A stretch of DNA of 64,000 nt, taken from positions 62,001 to 126,000 of the forward strand of contig DATMBG010000044.1 of the NCBI GenBank assembly GCA_035559535.1, read 5' to 3'. Both the position numbers and the translations under genes were made by a program. Every line of letters begins with the position of its first letter. The first letter of the stretch is position 1. This DNA comes from Candidatus Limnocylindrales bacterium (GTDB lineage Bacteria; Moduliflexota; Moduliflexia; Moduliflexales; JAUQPW01). Under the pieces are notes generated by a model. That model saw nothing but the letters and a program-made list of their open reading frames with translations. It made no database searches and had not been told where the DNA came from. Positions 16,309 to 24,737 of this stretch are shown one piece after another.

Positions 16309-17013
16309 TTATCGAGCTTGTTCAACCCAGTAAAAGTAGGTTTTCCCGAAATCCTGGGTATCTATTTTCTGAATCGGTTCTAGATAAACCAATTTTCCCC
16401 TGACCAGAATACCCACCATATCCGATACTTCGAGTCCTTGAGAGATACTATGGGTAGTCATGATAACGGTCCTTTCCCGGGTGTGAACGGTCTGCAAGAG
16501 ATCGCGGAGCATCTCAGCGGCATGGAGATCTAATCCGGTGTAAGGTTCATCCAGAAACATCACGGCGGGATCATGGAGAATGGCCCTAGCAATGGATAAC
16601 CGCTGCTGCATGCCTCGGGAGTAAGTTCTTACCAGATCGTGCATACGGTCCTTTAAGCCTACATCTTCCAGAACCCGCTCGATGGTTGTCGGCAGATTTT
16701 GAAGGTCATACATCTTCCCATAGAACTTTAAGTTTTCATAGGCCGTCAGATTCGGATAAAGGTAGGTACTATGGGAGATTACTCCTATTTGTTTTCGAAC
16801 GGACTCCCCATCTTCCCGGGGATCTAAGCCTGCGATTTTTATCACTCCGGAGGTAGGTTTCATGAGTGTGGAGAGGATTTTGATAAGGGTGGTTTTGCCG
16901 GCTCCGTTGGGTCCAAAAATGGTAAGAAATTGGCCTTTCTCCAGCTTTAAGTTTATTCCTTTTAAAGCCTTAAAATTTCCAAAGGATTTGGTCAGGTTCT
17001 GGATATAAACCAA
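16309..17013 (-). CDS. ccmA: Heme exporter ATPase CcmA
   Basis: A 234-residue ABC ATPase with Walker A GPNGAGKTT (about residues 35-43), signature YSRGMQQRLSIARA and Walker B VMFLDEPYTGLD. It powers release of heme-loaded CcmE from CcmC in the inner membrane. Its position beside ccmB and ccmC sets the assignment apart from the many other ABC ATPases. It follows the upstream unknown gene by 7 bp. Confidence 0.93.
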   Translation of the reverse strand: MVYIQNLTKSFGNFKALKGINLKLEKGQFLTIFGPNGAGKTTLIKILSTLMKPTSGVIKIAGLDPREDGESVRKQIGVISHSTYLYPNLTAYENLKFYGKMYDLQNLPTTIERVLEDVGLKDRMHDLVRTYSRGMQQRLSIARAILHDPAVMFLDEPYTGLDLHAAEMLRDLLQTVHTRERTVIMTTHSISQGLEVSDMVGILVRGKLVYLEPIQKIDTQDFGKTYFYWVEQAR

Positions 17014-17020
17014 TGTGCCC

Positions 17021-17986
17021 CTACTTCTCCATTTCTAATAAGGTACGGGTCAATTCAATGAGCTTTTTCTTCTTGCGGGCCCGCTCCTTATGATAATTCT
17101 CCTCGGCTATATCTCCGGCCTCAAACCGATCATCCAGCTCTGCAATAATCCTGATCAATTCTTCCCGCTCTTGTTTTAAAGAAAGCCTGGGATTCCTGGG
17201 AGATCCTGATTTTCTCTTATTTTTGCCCAATCGGTTTTTAACATATACCGATAAAATCCCACCTACTATCAGAATACTTACAAGGACCGAAACGATCAAG
17301 CTCTGACGCTGATTATCCTGTTGTTCCTCGGGAGGTAATGGGACTATTCTGCTAGCATTTGAGTCGGGAAGTCCGGAACCCGGTTGCCCTTTTCCACTTC
17401 CCGGAATTAACTTAACCGGAATAACGACCCCTTTATCAAAATTTTCTCCGGCATATCGACGAAATAGCTGATCTCCCATTTGCACAGGAGGTTGCGCAAC
17501 CAATTGGGGACTTTCTACCTGGGTATCCGAATCTGCTATAAAAACATCCAGAAGTTTGGTAGGATAACTGATTCTGATCGAGAGGGTATAAGGGAAAGAT
17601 GAAATCTTCACATGGTAAGATACGGCCAACTTTAACTCACCTGGAGCTACCGGTTTATTATAATCAAATCCTCGATCGGTGACCGATACTGCATCGGCCA
17701 TTTCTTCGAGAAATTGAGGTGCAAAGAAACCCTCTGGAAGGTTAAAACTTAATACCTTGCTTCCTCCAGTACTCACCAGAGTTGCTTCACTTCTATTATC
17801 CAGGATAAGAACCTCGGTGATCCGAATCATGTCTCCCAGAATACGCAGCACTACATGTTGTCCGGATACCGTGATGGTTTCATCGCTGGTTGTAGTTTTC
17901 GATTCTGCGGCTTGAACACCCGTAAGTGAAAAAAGAGCTAACCAGATGTAGAGTCCAAAATATCCAAGATAAATGAATTTTTTCAA
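17021..17986 (-). CDS. Membrane-anchored beta-domain protein of the ccm operon, CcmI-like C-tail
   Basis: A 321-residue protein not recognised as a named family. It has a signal peptide (cleavage near VQAAES) and a periplasmic beta-rich domain (about residues 30-200). A transmembrane helix follows at about 227-249 (SLIVSVLVSILIVGGILSVY), then a cytoplasmic helical tail with EELIRIIAELDDRFEAGDI. The tail repeats the pattern seen in the neighbouring zinc-ribbon protein and in CcmI N-termini (hydrophobic-x-LD-F-x-G-x-I/L-x-E-x-x-Y). Its position between ccmF and ccmA strongly suggests a role in heme handling or apocytochrome presentation. Confidence 0.7.
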   Translation of the reverse strand: MKKFIYLGYFGLYIWLALFSLTGVQAAESKTTTSDETITVSGQHVVLRILGDMIRITEVLILDNRSEATLVSTGGSKVLSFNLPEGFFAPQFLEEMADAVSVTDRGFDYNKPVAPGELKLAVSYHVKISSFPYTLSIRISYPTKLLDVFIADSDTQVESPQLVAQPPVQMGDQLFRRYAGENFDKGVVIPVKLIPGSGKGQPGSGLPDSNASRIVPLPPEEQQDNQRQSLIVSVLVSILIVGGILSVYVKNRLGKNKRKSGSPRNPRLSLKQEREELIRIIAELDDRFEAGDIAEENYHKERARKKKKLIELTRTLLEMEK

Positions 17987-18008
17987 TTCTCTAAGAACTC
18001 CTCCCCTT

Positions 18009-18569
18009 TTATAAACTTGAAACTAACTTGTTTCCACAATTGGGACAAAACTTATAAGTAGCCATATAAGTTTGCCCACAACTCTGGCAACTAAATTGAA
18101 CACGGGTTCCACATTCTGAACAGAATTTATCTTGAGCGGCCAGTAATTTATGGCAATTAGGACATTTTACTTCCAATGTCCCTGAAGAAGCATGGATTTG
18201 ACTTCGAGCCTTTTTCTTTTTGCGAAAAGCCAGGATTTCCTTCTCGATTTGATCTTCCAGGCTTTCGCCGTATTGATTTTTCTCCAGCTCATCGATTTGT
18301 TGGAGGACAAGGGTTGCATCGACCTTCAGTTGCTGCCGGAGTTGTTGATAATCCCCTTCTGATAATTTACCCATTTTATAATCAAAATCGAGTTCTTTAA
18401 TGGCTAAATAGAGATTTTCTTTTTTACGTTGGAGCTCTCGAAGGGAATAACTGGTCGTGGAAGATGAATCGATCCAGGAAGGTTTTTCTTCCCGTTTAAA
18501 AATCAAGGGATAGGTCACATAACAAATAACCCCCACCGAAAGAAGAATTACAATAAAGGCACTTAACAT
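18009..18569 (-). CDS. CcmI-like membrane protein with two C-terminal zinc ribbons
   Basis: A 186-residue protein. One N-terminal helix (about residues 2-22) is followed by a helical hairpin, LYLAIKELDFDYKMGKLSEG, typical of CcmI-type proteins. The C-terminus holds four CxxC-type knuckles (CPNCHK, CSECGT, CQSCGQ, CPNCGN), enough for two zinc ribbons, instead of the periplasmic TPR domain of proteobacterial CcmI. It probably acts at the membrane with CcmF. The zinc ribbons should be cytoplasmic or periplasmic depending on topology; the short N-terminus suggests cytoplasmic. Confidence 0.75.
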   Translation of the reverse strand: MLSAFIVILLSVGVICYVTYPLIFKREEKPSWIDSSSTTSYSLRELQRKKENLYLAIKELDFDYKMGKLSEGDYQQLRQQLKVDATLVLQQIDELEKNQYGESLEDQIEKEILAFRKKKKARSQIHASSGTLEVKCPNCHKLLAAQDKFCSECGTRVQFSCQSCGQTYMATYKFCPNCGNKLVSSL

Positions 18570-18621
18570 GTTATTTTATATCCTGTTAAAAGTTTAACTT
18601 GAGTCTAGTTTAAAAAATTTT

Positions 18622-18640
18622 GGCAGGTCTAAAACCTGCC
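18622..18640 (-). terminator. Intra-operon attenuator-like hairpin after ccmF
   Basis: A perfect 7-bp stem (GGCAGGT / ACCTGCC) with a 5-nt loop. On the minus strand it is followed by AAAATTTTTT, giving a T6 run four bases after the stem. It lies between ccmF and the zinc-ribbon gene and could be a partial terminator setting the ratio of ccmE/ccmF to ccmABCD. Confidence 0.5.
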
Positions 18641-18687
18641 GCCACAGGGCATTCATCCTCTGGGAGTAGGTATTTACAGCATGACCA

Positions 18688-20703
18688 CTAAGCTCGACTC
18701 CATACTTTTGATCCTACCCTCCATTCCGGTTGCATGGCACGTTCACGTTCTTTAAGCTCTTCCAGGGTTGGAAGGGTAATAACAAAGGTTCCCAGCGTCA
18801 TAAAGAGAAACCCGCCGACCCAGATCCAGAGAACCATAGGGTTAATTATGAATTTAAACACCGCCGTATTATCTTCCTCGATGGCTCCGAGAACCGTATA
18901 AAGGTCTTCCTTCAGGGTTGAATAGATGGCTACCTCGGTGGTAACCATTTGATCGCCCCGCAGATAACGATGTTTTTCGGGAACCAGACCGGAAATTTTC
19001 TCTCCCTGGCGATAAACGAGGAGATCGGCAGAGGCAACGGTTTTATTGGGATCACTTTTAAAGGAAATTCCCTGGTATTTAATTCGGTAATCCCCGATAA
19101 TCGCAGATTCTCCTGGTTTCATGACCACTTCCTTTTCTATCTGGAAAGCGGAAGAACCTGCAATACCCACAAAGATCAATACAATGCCGAGATGGACAAT
19201 ATAGCCCCCATAGCGCCTGCGATTTTTAGAAATTAAGGTGAAAAAAGCGGTCAAATAATCTTCTCCGGTCATTTCTCGCCTGGCCAGAGTACCCCGGATA
19301 TACTCGAGGAGGATGGTCCCGGCTACAAACATGGCGATAACAAAAGCGAGTAGGGCCTTGAGGTGGTGGACTCCTGATAGAAACAAAAGGACACCACCCA
19401 GCAAGGCTCCGAAGGTAGGATACATAAAGCTTCGCTTTAAATGTTGCCAGGAGGCCTTACGCCAGGGAATCAAGGGGCCTATGCCGGTTAAAAGGAGCAT
19501 TAAAAGTCCGATTGGGACGTTAACTTGATTGAAAAAGGGAGGCCCAACAGTTATTCGGGTTCCCTGGATGGCTTCAGAGAGAGTTGGAAACATGGTTCCC
19601 CACAGTACGGTGAAGGCGATTCCTACGAAGATCAGATTATTGAGCAGGAAAATACTTTCCCGAGAGATAAAAGAGTCCAATTCATTTCTGCTCTTTAACA
19701 ATTCCCACCGTTTAACAATCCAGAAAACGGAAAAGACCAGGACAAGGGTTAAAAAAACCAAAAAGTAATATCCAAGGGAAGATTGGGCAAAGGCGTGTAC
19801 AGAGGAAACCACCCCACTTCGAGTTAAAAAAGTTCCAAAGATGGAAAGCATGAAGGTCAAAATAATCAGTGAAACGTTCCAGACCTTCAGCATATCTTTC
19901 TTTTCCTGGATCATGACCGAATGGAGGAAGGCTGTTCCCGTCAACCAGGGCATAAGTGAGGCATTTTCTACCGGATCCCAGGCCCAATAACCCCCCCATC
20001 CCAGTTCAAGATAGGCCCAATGAGCCCCCAGCAGAATACCTACACCCAGGAAGTACCAGGGGAAGATGGTCCACCGACGTGTACTCTTGATCCAGGTACT
20101 ATCCAATCGTCCTGTGATAAGGGCTGCAATGGCAAAAGCAAAGGGTACTGTAAATCCGACATATCCCAAATACAGGTTAGGAGGATGAATGATCATGTAG
20201 GGATTTTGAAGGAGTGGATTTAACCCGGCCCCATCTGCAGGAACCCTGGAGGGAGGTAGTACTGCAAAGGGATTTGCAGCAAAAAGGATCAGAACTAAAA
20301 AGAATAGGGCCGTTGACATCAGAACCGAATACACGTACGGCATAAGTTCCCGATTCTTATAACGATTTTGGGCCACCACAATGGCCGAAAATACCGATAA
20401 GATCCAAACCCAGAATAAGAGAGAACCCTCCTGTCCACCCCACCAGGCAGTTATTTTATAAAAGAGCGGCATGGCGCGATTAGAATGTTCTGCGACATAC
20501 CGGAGTTGAAAATTGTCGGTGATTAGAGAATAGATTAAACAAAACGACGCCAGGGTTAAAACCCCAAAAGCGGCCTGAATACCCTTTTCGGCACTTAATA
20601 TAAAATGATTTCTCCGGGTGCGAGCCCCCAGAACAGAAATCACCGGCACATATATACAAAGCCCGAAGGCGATCCATAAGGTAATATATCCTATATCGGC
20701 CAT
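18688..20703 (-). CDS. ccmF: Cytochrome c heme lyase subunit CcmF
   Basis: A 671-residue inner-membrane protein with about 14-15 helices. The tryptophan-rich heme motif is WGGYWAWDPVENASLMPWL (about residues 230-250), and conserved histidines lie in flanking loops (NPYMIIHPP, GVVSSVHAFAQSS). It has the C-terminal periplasmic domain typical of CcmF. It takes heme from CcmE and attaches it to CxxCH motifs of apocytochromes. Full family length. It lies directly downstream of ccmE. Confidence 0.96.
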   Translation of the reverse strand: MADIGYITLWIAFGLCIYVPVISVLGARTRRNHFILSAEKGIQAAFGVLTLASFCLIYSLITDNFQLRYVAEHSNRAMPLFYKITAWWGGQEGSLLFWVWILSVFSAIVVAQNRYKNRELMPYVYSVLMSTALFFLVLILFAANPFAVLPPSRVPADGAGLNPLLQNPYMIIHPPNLYLGYVGFTVPFAFAIAALITGRLDSTWIKSTRRWTIFPWYFLGVGILLGAHWAYLELGWGGYWAWDPVENASLMPWLTGTAFLHSVMIQEKKDMLKVWNVSLIILTFMLSIFGTFLTRSGVVSSVHAFAQSSLGYYFLVFLTLVLVFSVFWIVKRWELLKSRNELDSFISRESIFLLNNLIFVGIAFTVLWGTMFPTLSEAIQGTRITVGPPFFNQVNVPIGLLMLLLTGIGPLIPWRKASWQHLKRSFMYPTFGALLGGVLLFLSGVHHLKALLAFVIAMFVAGTILLEYIRGTLARREMTGEDYLTAFFTLISKNRRRYGGYIVHLGIVLIFVGIAGSSAFQIEKEVVMKPGESAIIGDYRIKYQGISFKSDPNKTVASADLLVYRQGEKISGLVPEKHRYLRGDQMVTTEVAIYSTLKEDLYTVLGAIEEDNTAVFKFIINPMVLWIWVGGFLFMTLGTFVITLPTLEELKERERAMQPEWRVGSKVWSRA

Positions 20704-20708
20704 GAATA

Positions 20709-20762
20709 GCAGGAGTTAAAAGTTAGAATTCAGAACTTTCCTTCTGACTTCTGACTTCTCCT
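20709..20762. repeat. Short hairpin of near-repeats between ccmE and ccmF
   Basis: AGGAGTTAAAAGTTAGAATTCAGAA pairs imperfectly with TTCTGACTTCTGACTTCTCC. The right arm is an exact tandem of TTCTGAC units. It fills the gap between the ccmF start and the ccmE stop. Same structural class as the other tandem-arm hairpins. Confidence 0.5.
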
Positions 20763-21198
20763 AATAAGACTTTAATTGTTCTTTGGATATATACTGCTGC
20801 TTATCCTCAGGCACATATTTGGAAGGACAAGCCGTCATGAGGGTTTTTGCGTGAAAAGTGCCATCGGCATCATAGCGACCTTCTATGATGACATCTGCGT
20901 CATCTTTGAACATATCCGGTATGATTCCTTTGTAATAGACGGGGAGTATACCGGTTCCATCCTTGTCTTTGACGTTAAATTTTACCTCTGTGGGTTGCGG
21001 GCCCTTGACAATGGATGCCGGAACTACCTTACCGGCCACTCGAACGCCTTCCCCATGGAAAGACTTACCTTTAGCCATCAACTCATCCACCGTCATATAG
21101 TAAACCATGTTATTACGGGCGCCTGCAAAGACCATATAGGTAATAGCCAGGGCGATCACACTACCTCCGATTACAAATTTTAATTTTTTCTTTTTCAT
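20761..21198 (-). CDS. ccmE: Heme chaperone CcmE, cysteine (CxxxY, System I*) type
   Basis: 145 residues from the preferred ATG at 21198; a TTG at 21216 would add six residues. One N-terminal membrane helix (about 8-27) is followed by an OB-fold periplasmic domain (VRVAGKVVPASI, VKFNVKDKDG, VYYKGIIPDMF). Where classic CcmE has the heme-binding His in HxxxY, this protein has C124-P-S-K-Y128 (MTACPSKYVP). The Cys variant defines System I*, known from sulfate-reducing bacteria and archaea and usually accompanied by loss of CcmH; no ccmH is seen here. It carries heme from CcmC to CcmF. Confidence 0.95.
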   Translation of the reverse strand: MKKKKLKFVIGGSVIALAITYMVFAGARNNMVYYMTVDELMAKGKSFHGEGVRVAGKVVPASIVKGPQPTEVKFNVKDKDGTGILPVYYKGIIPDMFKDDADVIIEGRYDADGTFHAKTLMTACPSKYVPEDKQQYISKEQLKSY

Positions 21199-21292
21199 GA
21201 ACCATTCAGCCACCAAGACATGAAGTTTAAAAAAGCGCTTACCACAAATTTTAGTAAGCCTTAGGGTCTCAATGTCTTTGTGGCCAATACCT

Positions 21293-22033
21293 TTAGCCCA
21301 GTTTTAACAACCAGGGAAACCATTCTGCCAGTTTACTGGCCAACAGAGTGAATTGATTGGTAAAGATGAGATATCCTACGAGGATTAAAAAGCTTCCACT
21401 AAACACCTCTACCACCGTAAAATACCGCTTAATCTTATTGAAAAAATCCATGAAAGCACTGGTTCCTATAGCCGTCAAAATAAAGGGGAGTCCAAGTCCC
21501 AGGGAATAGACAGAAAGAAGAACAATCCCCTTTAATACTGTTTCTTGCCCTCCGGCTAAAAACAAAATAGTTCCTAAGATGGGACCAATGCAAGGTGTCC
21601 AACCAAAAGCAAAGGCCAATCCCAATAAAAAGGAACGTACAAGCCGGGGTCTTTTTCTACCCGTTGGATGAAATCTTTTCTCATAATTTAAGAATTTTAA
21701 TTTAAATAAGCCTATCAAATGCAATCCAAAAACAATCACGATAAGACCGGCTATTTTGCTCAAAATGTTCATTTGGGAAAAAACAAGCTGCCCAAGGGCC
21801 GTGGCGGTAGCACCTAATAAAATGAATACAAGGGAAAAGCCGAAAACAAAGGTAAAGGAGCTAATAACTGTTTTTTTTAAGATCTTTTTACGGTCCCTGG
21901 AGTTTCGCATTTCATCTATGGAAACTCCTGAGGTAAACGCTATATAGGCCGGAACTAATGGGAGAACGCAAGGAGATATAAAAGAAATCAGCCCGCCTAT
22001 AAAAGCGGCCAGTACGGAAATCTCTCCACCCAT
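21293..22033 (-). CDS. ccdA: Thiol-disulfide transporter CcdA (DsbD transmembrane family)
   Basis: A 246-residue protein with six hydrophobic helices. The paired cysteines needed for electron transfer are in FISPCVLPLVPAY (helix 1) and GWTPCIGPILGTI (helix 4). It moves reducing equivalents from cytoplasmic thioredoxin to the periplasm, keeping the CxxCH cysteines of apocytochromes reduced for heme attachment. It lies 2 bp after the glutaredoxin-like gene and about 95 bp before ccmE, clearly part of the cytochrome maturation operon. Confidence 0.95.
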   Translation of the reverse strand: MGGEISVLAAFIGGLISFISPCVLPLVPAYIAFTSGVSIDEMRNSRDRKKILKKTVISSFTFVFGFSLVFILLGATATALGQLVFSQMNILSKIAGLIVIVFGLHLIGLFKLKFLNYEKRFHPTGRKRPRLVRSFLLGLAFAFGWTPCIGPILGTILFLAGGQETVLKGIVLLSVYSLGLGLPFILTAIGTSAFMDFFNKIKRYFTVVEVFSGSFLILVGYLIFTNQFTLLASKLAEWFPWLLKLG

Positions 22034-22035
22034 AC

Positions 22036-22293
22036 TCAGACTCCCCTTTGCAGAATTCGATTCAATTTTTTACGTAAAAGCTTTTCACTCACCTTATATC
22101 TAAAAGCTTTTTCGTTTTCAATGAAAACTACGGGAATTTCATATTGAAATCTTTGATACAAATCTGTATCGGAGGTTACATCCACTTCATAAATTTCCAT
22201 TGTGGGATAATCGGCTTGAACTTTTTTGATAACTTCCTTAGCCGTCTCACAAAGACAACAATCCTTCTTTGTATAAATGGTCACTTTTACCAT
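22036..22293 (-). CDS. Glutaredoxin-like thiol protein
   Basis: An 85-residue protein with a compact thioredoxin fold. The N-terminal beta strand VKVTIYTKKD leads to C12-C13-L-C15 (a CxxC active site with one extra Cys), and the cis-Pro motif is EIPVVFIENEKAF. It resembles the DUF836/glutaredoxin-family proteins often found beside ccdA. It may hand electrons to CcdA in the cytoplasm. It has no signal peptide. It is the promoter-proximal gene of the cytochrome maturation operon. Confidence 0.9.
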   Translation of the reverse strand: MVKVTIYTKKDCCLCETAKEVIKKVQADYPTMEIYEVDVTSDTDLYQRFQYEIPVVFIENEKAFRYKVSEKLLRKKLNRILQRGV

Positions 22294-22496
22294 AAATAAT
22301 TTACAACCTCTTTAAATTCCACCTTAAAGTCTATCAAATTTCTATAAAGCGTCAAGGAATTTTTCTTTAGCCCTGCCATTTTATAGAAACCCTGGCATTT
22401 TTGCTCCCCTCCCTTACTTTGTTTCCAGGCTCTGCTTTAATAGTATGGGTTGTAGAGTTCTTTTCATCTGTCTACCCCTGAAGCCATCTATGAGTT

Positions 22497-23729
22497 TTAT
22501 TTGTGGGGCGTATCGACCAAGGTTTCCTCTCCCCGAGTCAGCCTTCGCACCCGGTCGCTCGTTAACGTTTTTAAAAACGCCTCTAGATCGCTTATTTCTT
22601 GATCGCTGAGATCGAGCCTGACAATATCCTTATCTAAATTGGAATTGGGTTCGCCTCCTTTATTGTAGAAATCAATAACTTCCCGTAAGGTCTTAAGACC
22701 TCCATTGTGCATGTAAGGGGCTGTTAACTCGATATCACGTAGGGACGGGGTCTTGAAAGCTCCCAGATCCTGAGGTTGATGGGTAACTAAAAATCGACCC
22801 AGTTCAGAAAATCCTTCTGTAAGAGATAATCGGTTCAGTTTTTCTTCGGTTAATTGTCCACTTTCGGCCAATACCCGAACTTGTTGGACCAGGTACTCGA
22901 AGTTTGGGGTGGCTTTCCTGCCGATACCGATGTTATGATACTTGAAGTCGGTGAAGAAAGGGGAAGAATCTTTGAACTCGTGACAGATATGGCAACGGGC
23001 TTTTTTCTGGAATAATTCCCAACCTCGTCGAGCTGCTTCACTAATAGCTGTTTTATCTCCATCGATAAATCGGTCAAAGGGTGAATCCCCTGAAAGCTGG
23101 GTACGCTCAAAGGCTGCAATAGCTTTTGCAATAAGATCAATTGTGACCGGGCTTTTGAAGACCAGTTGAAATTGCTCCCGATAAGAAGGGATTTGTTGGA
23201 CCACATCGACTACAGCCTCATAGGATGGCATAGCCATTTCAACGGGATTGATGAGAGGCTGTTTAATCTGATCTTCTAAAGATTTCGCCCTTCCATCCCG
23301 GAATTGCTCAGGGTTAAATAGGGCATTTAAAATGGTTGGGGCATTGCGTGTGCCTTTTTTTCCACCAACCCCTTCAGACACAGGTTTTCCATCTGTGAAA
23401 GCGGCTTTAGGATCGTGACAGGTCCCGCAACTCACAGTTCGATCCACAGATAATCGCTTATCAAAATAAAGAGCTTTTCCCAAGGCAACTTTGGCTTCGG
23501 TCAGAGGATTATCTTCTGGAATAAACAACTCCCAGAGGTCTTCTGGAATACCCAGAGGGAATTCCATCTGAAACTTTCTGACTGGCTCAGGGGTGGCTGC
23601 ATAGGTAGAAAATAATAGGAAGCTTGCTGGGTAAGTTACAAAAAATCCCAAACCCATCACCGTAGCCGCGATAACCACCGGTATGGTCCTTGGGAGAGGG
23701 GGTTTTCTCATGGTATAATACTTCTTCAT
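22497..23729 (-). CDS. Diheme cytochrome c peroxidase (CcpA/MauG family)
   Basis: A 410-residue exported protein. An N-terminal signal-anchor (about residues 16-42) precedes two heme c sites, CGTCH (101-105) and CHICH (246-250), in the order and spacing of bacterial diheme peroxidases and MauG. Other family landmarks are LGKALYFDKRLSVDRTVSCG, GKKGTRNAPTILNA and FKTPSLRDIELTAPYMHNGG. It would reduce hydrogen peroxide with electrons from a small cytochrome, or oxidise a protein partner as MauG does. It depends on the neighbouring Ccm system. It is divergent from an ECF sigma gene. Confidence 0.93.
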   Translation of the reverse strand: MKKYYTMRKPPLPRTIPVVIAATVMGLGFFVTYPASFLLFSTYAATPEPVRKFQMEFPLGIPEDLWELFIPEDNPLTEAKVALGKALYFDKRLSVDRTVSCGTCHDPKAAFTDGKPVSEGVGGKKGTRNAPTILNALFNPEQFRDGRAKSLEDQIKQPLINPVEMAMPSYEAVVDVVQQIPSYREQFQLVFKSPVTIDLIAKAIAAFERTQLSGDSPFDRFIDGDKTAISEAARRGWELFQKKARCHICHEFKDSSPFFTDFKYHNIGIGRKATPNFEYLVQQVRVLAESGQLTEEKLNRLSLTEGFSELGRFLVTHQPQDLGAFKTPSLRDIELTAPYMHNGGLKTLREVIDFYNKGGEPNSNLDKDIVRLDLSDQEISDLEAFLKTLTSDRVRRLTRGEETLVDTPHK

Positions 23730-24165
23730 ACTTAGGCTTGCAGGACCGGTACGGTTAGATTATATTAGTTTTACCATCCGTTTTTTTATTTAATTTATTT
23801 CTGTAATTCTTACTTTTAAGTTATCACCGTCCTATCGGTTTTTTTATTCCTTAATAAAAAAATTTTTTATCCTGGGGAATAACTTGCCCTGCTAGATTGT
23901 GATTCCTTATAAAAAGGCTTATAAAAAGGAAGAGTTAATAAATTTTTTATTTGCGGACTGGCCTTGAGGCTTGTTTCATTGAATGAATGATTCAATATTA
24001 AGTTTAGCAGTCTTTACTTTAAGACAGATATCTATCAAATCTGGTTAATGCGAGTTCTCATATTTAACCGGAATGGTAGAAGGAGCATAAAGTTGTACTC
24101 ATTGCCATGCTTCATCAAGCACCCGTATCGGAATAGGTTCTCAAAGCACCGCGAAAAGGACGATA
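23730..24165. other. AT-rich divergent control region between the diheme peroxidase and ECF sigma genes
   Basis: 436 bp without a gene, clearly more AT-rich than its surroundings. It contains a 12-bp exact tandem repeat (CTTATAAAAAGG at 23906-23917 and 23918-23929) and a 7-bp palindrome (ATTGAAT / ATTCAAT at 23978-23996). A TATAAT (minus strand, 23764-23759) points at the peroxidase gene. The layout suggests a shared regulatory region, perhaps for the ECF factor. Confidence 0.5.
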
Positions 24166-24705
24166 ATGATCGGGCAGGGTGAGGACAAGGAGGGGCAGAA
24201 AAGCATCGAGCAAGCCATTCTTGAGTATGTGGAGGCACTCTATGGTTATGCCATGTCCTTAGCACGAAACCCGGTGGAGGCTGAAGATTTAGTACAGGAA
24301 ACGTATTTACGAGCCATCAAGGGAGCACGTCGCTCCATGCCCACCGGGGATCTAAAAGCCTGGTTATTCACGATCCTGCGTAATATTTGGATCAATCAAC
24401 GGCGGCGTGCTCAGGGGTCAGAATTGCTTCTTGGAATAGATATAGAGGGTCTGGAATCAGAGAGTGAATGGACGGCCAAAAATCAACAGCGCCCGGATAC
24501 AATATTTGAGCAAGGACTACTACGGGAAAATATTCGAATCGCTTTGGAAAGTTTACCTGAGGCCTTTCGTGAGGTCATTGTCTTGCGTTGTATGGAGGGA
24601 TTCAGTTATAGCCAGATAGCTGAGATTTTAGGTTGTCCGGTTGGAACGGTCATGTCACGTATCAATCGTGCCAGAGCTGAATTACGCCGTCGGTTGAACA
24701 AATAG
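24166..24705 (+). CDS. ECF-type RNA polymerase sigma factor
   Basis: A 179-residue protein. The sigma region 2 helices (LYGYAMSLARNPVEAEDLVQ, then ETYLRA and LFTILRNIWINQRRR) bind core polymerase and the -10 element. Region 4 (LPEAFREVIVLRCMEGFSYS, then QIAEILGCPVGTVMSRINRA) binds the -35 element. There is no region 3, as expected for ECF factors. An AAAAGGA site precedes the ATG. It is followed 14-30 bp later by its probable membrane anti-sigma factor, and divergent from a diheme cytochrome peroxidase, so an oxidative or heme-related regulon is plausible. Confidence 0.95.
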   Translation: MIGQGEDKEGQKSIEQAILEYVEALYGYAMSLARNPVEAEDLVQETYLRAIKGARRSMPTGDLKAWLFTILRNIWINQRRRAQGSELLLGIDIEGLESESEWTAKNQQRPDTIFEQGLLRENIRIALESLPEAFREVIVLRCMEGFSYSQIAEILGCPVGTVMSRINRARAELRRRLNK

Positions 24706-24737
24706 GCCGATGGATCTTTGTGGGAAGTAGGAGAGCT

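Noticed and set aside
24035-24265. 76-codon minus-strand frame before the ECF sigma gene
   Set aside because: Overlaps the sigma start, shows no family features, and is better explained as regulatory DNA.
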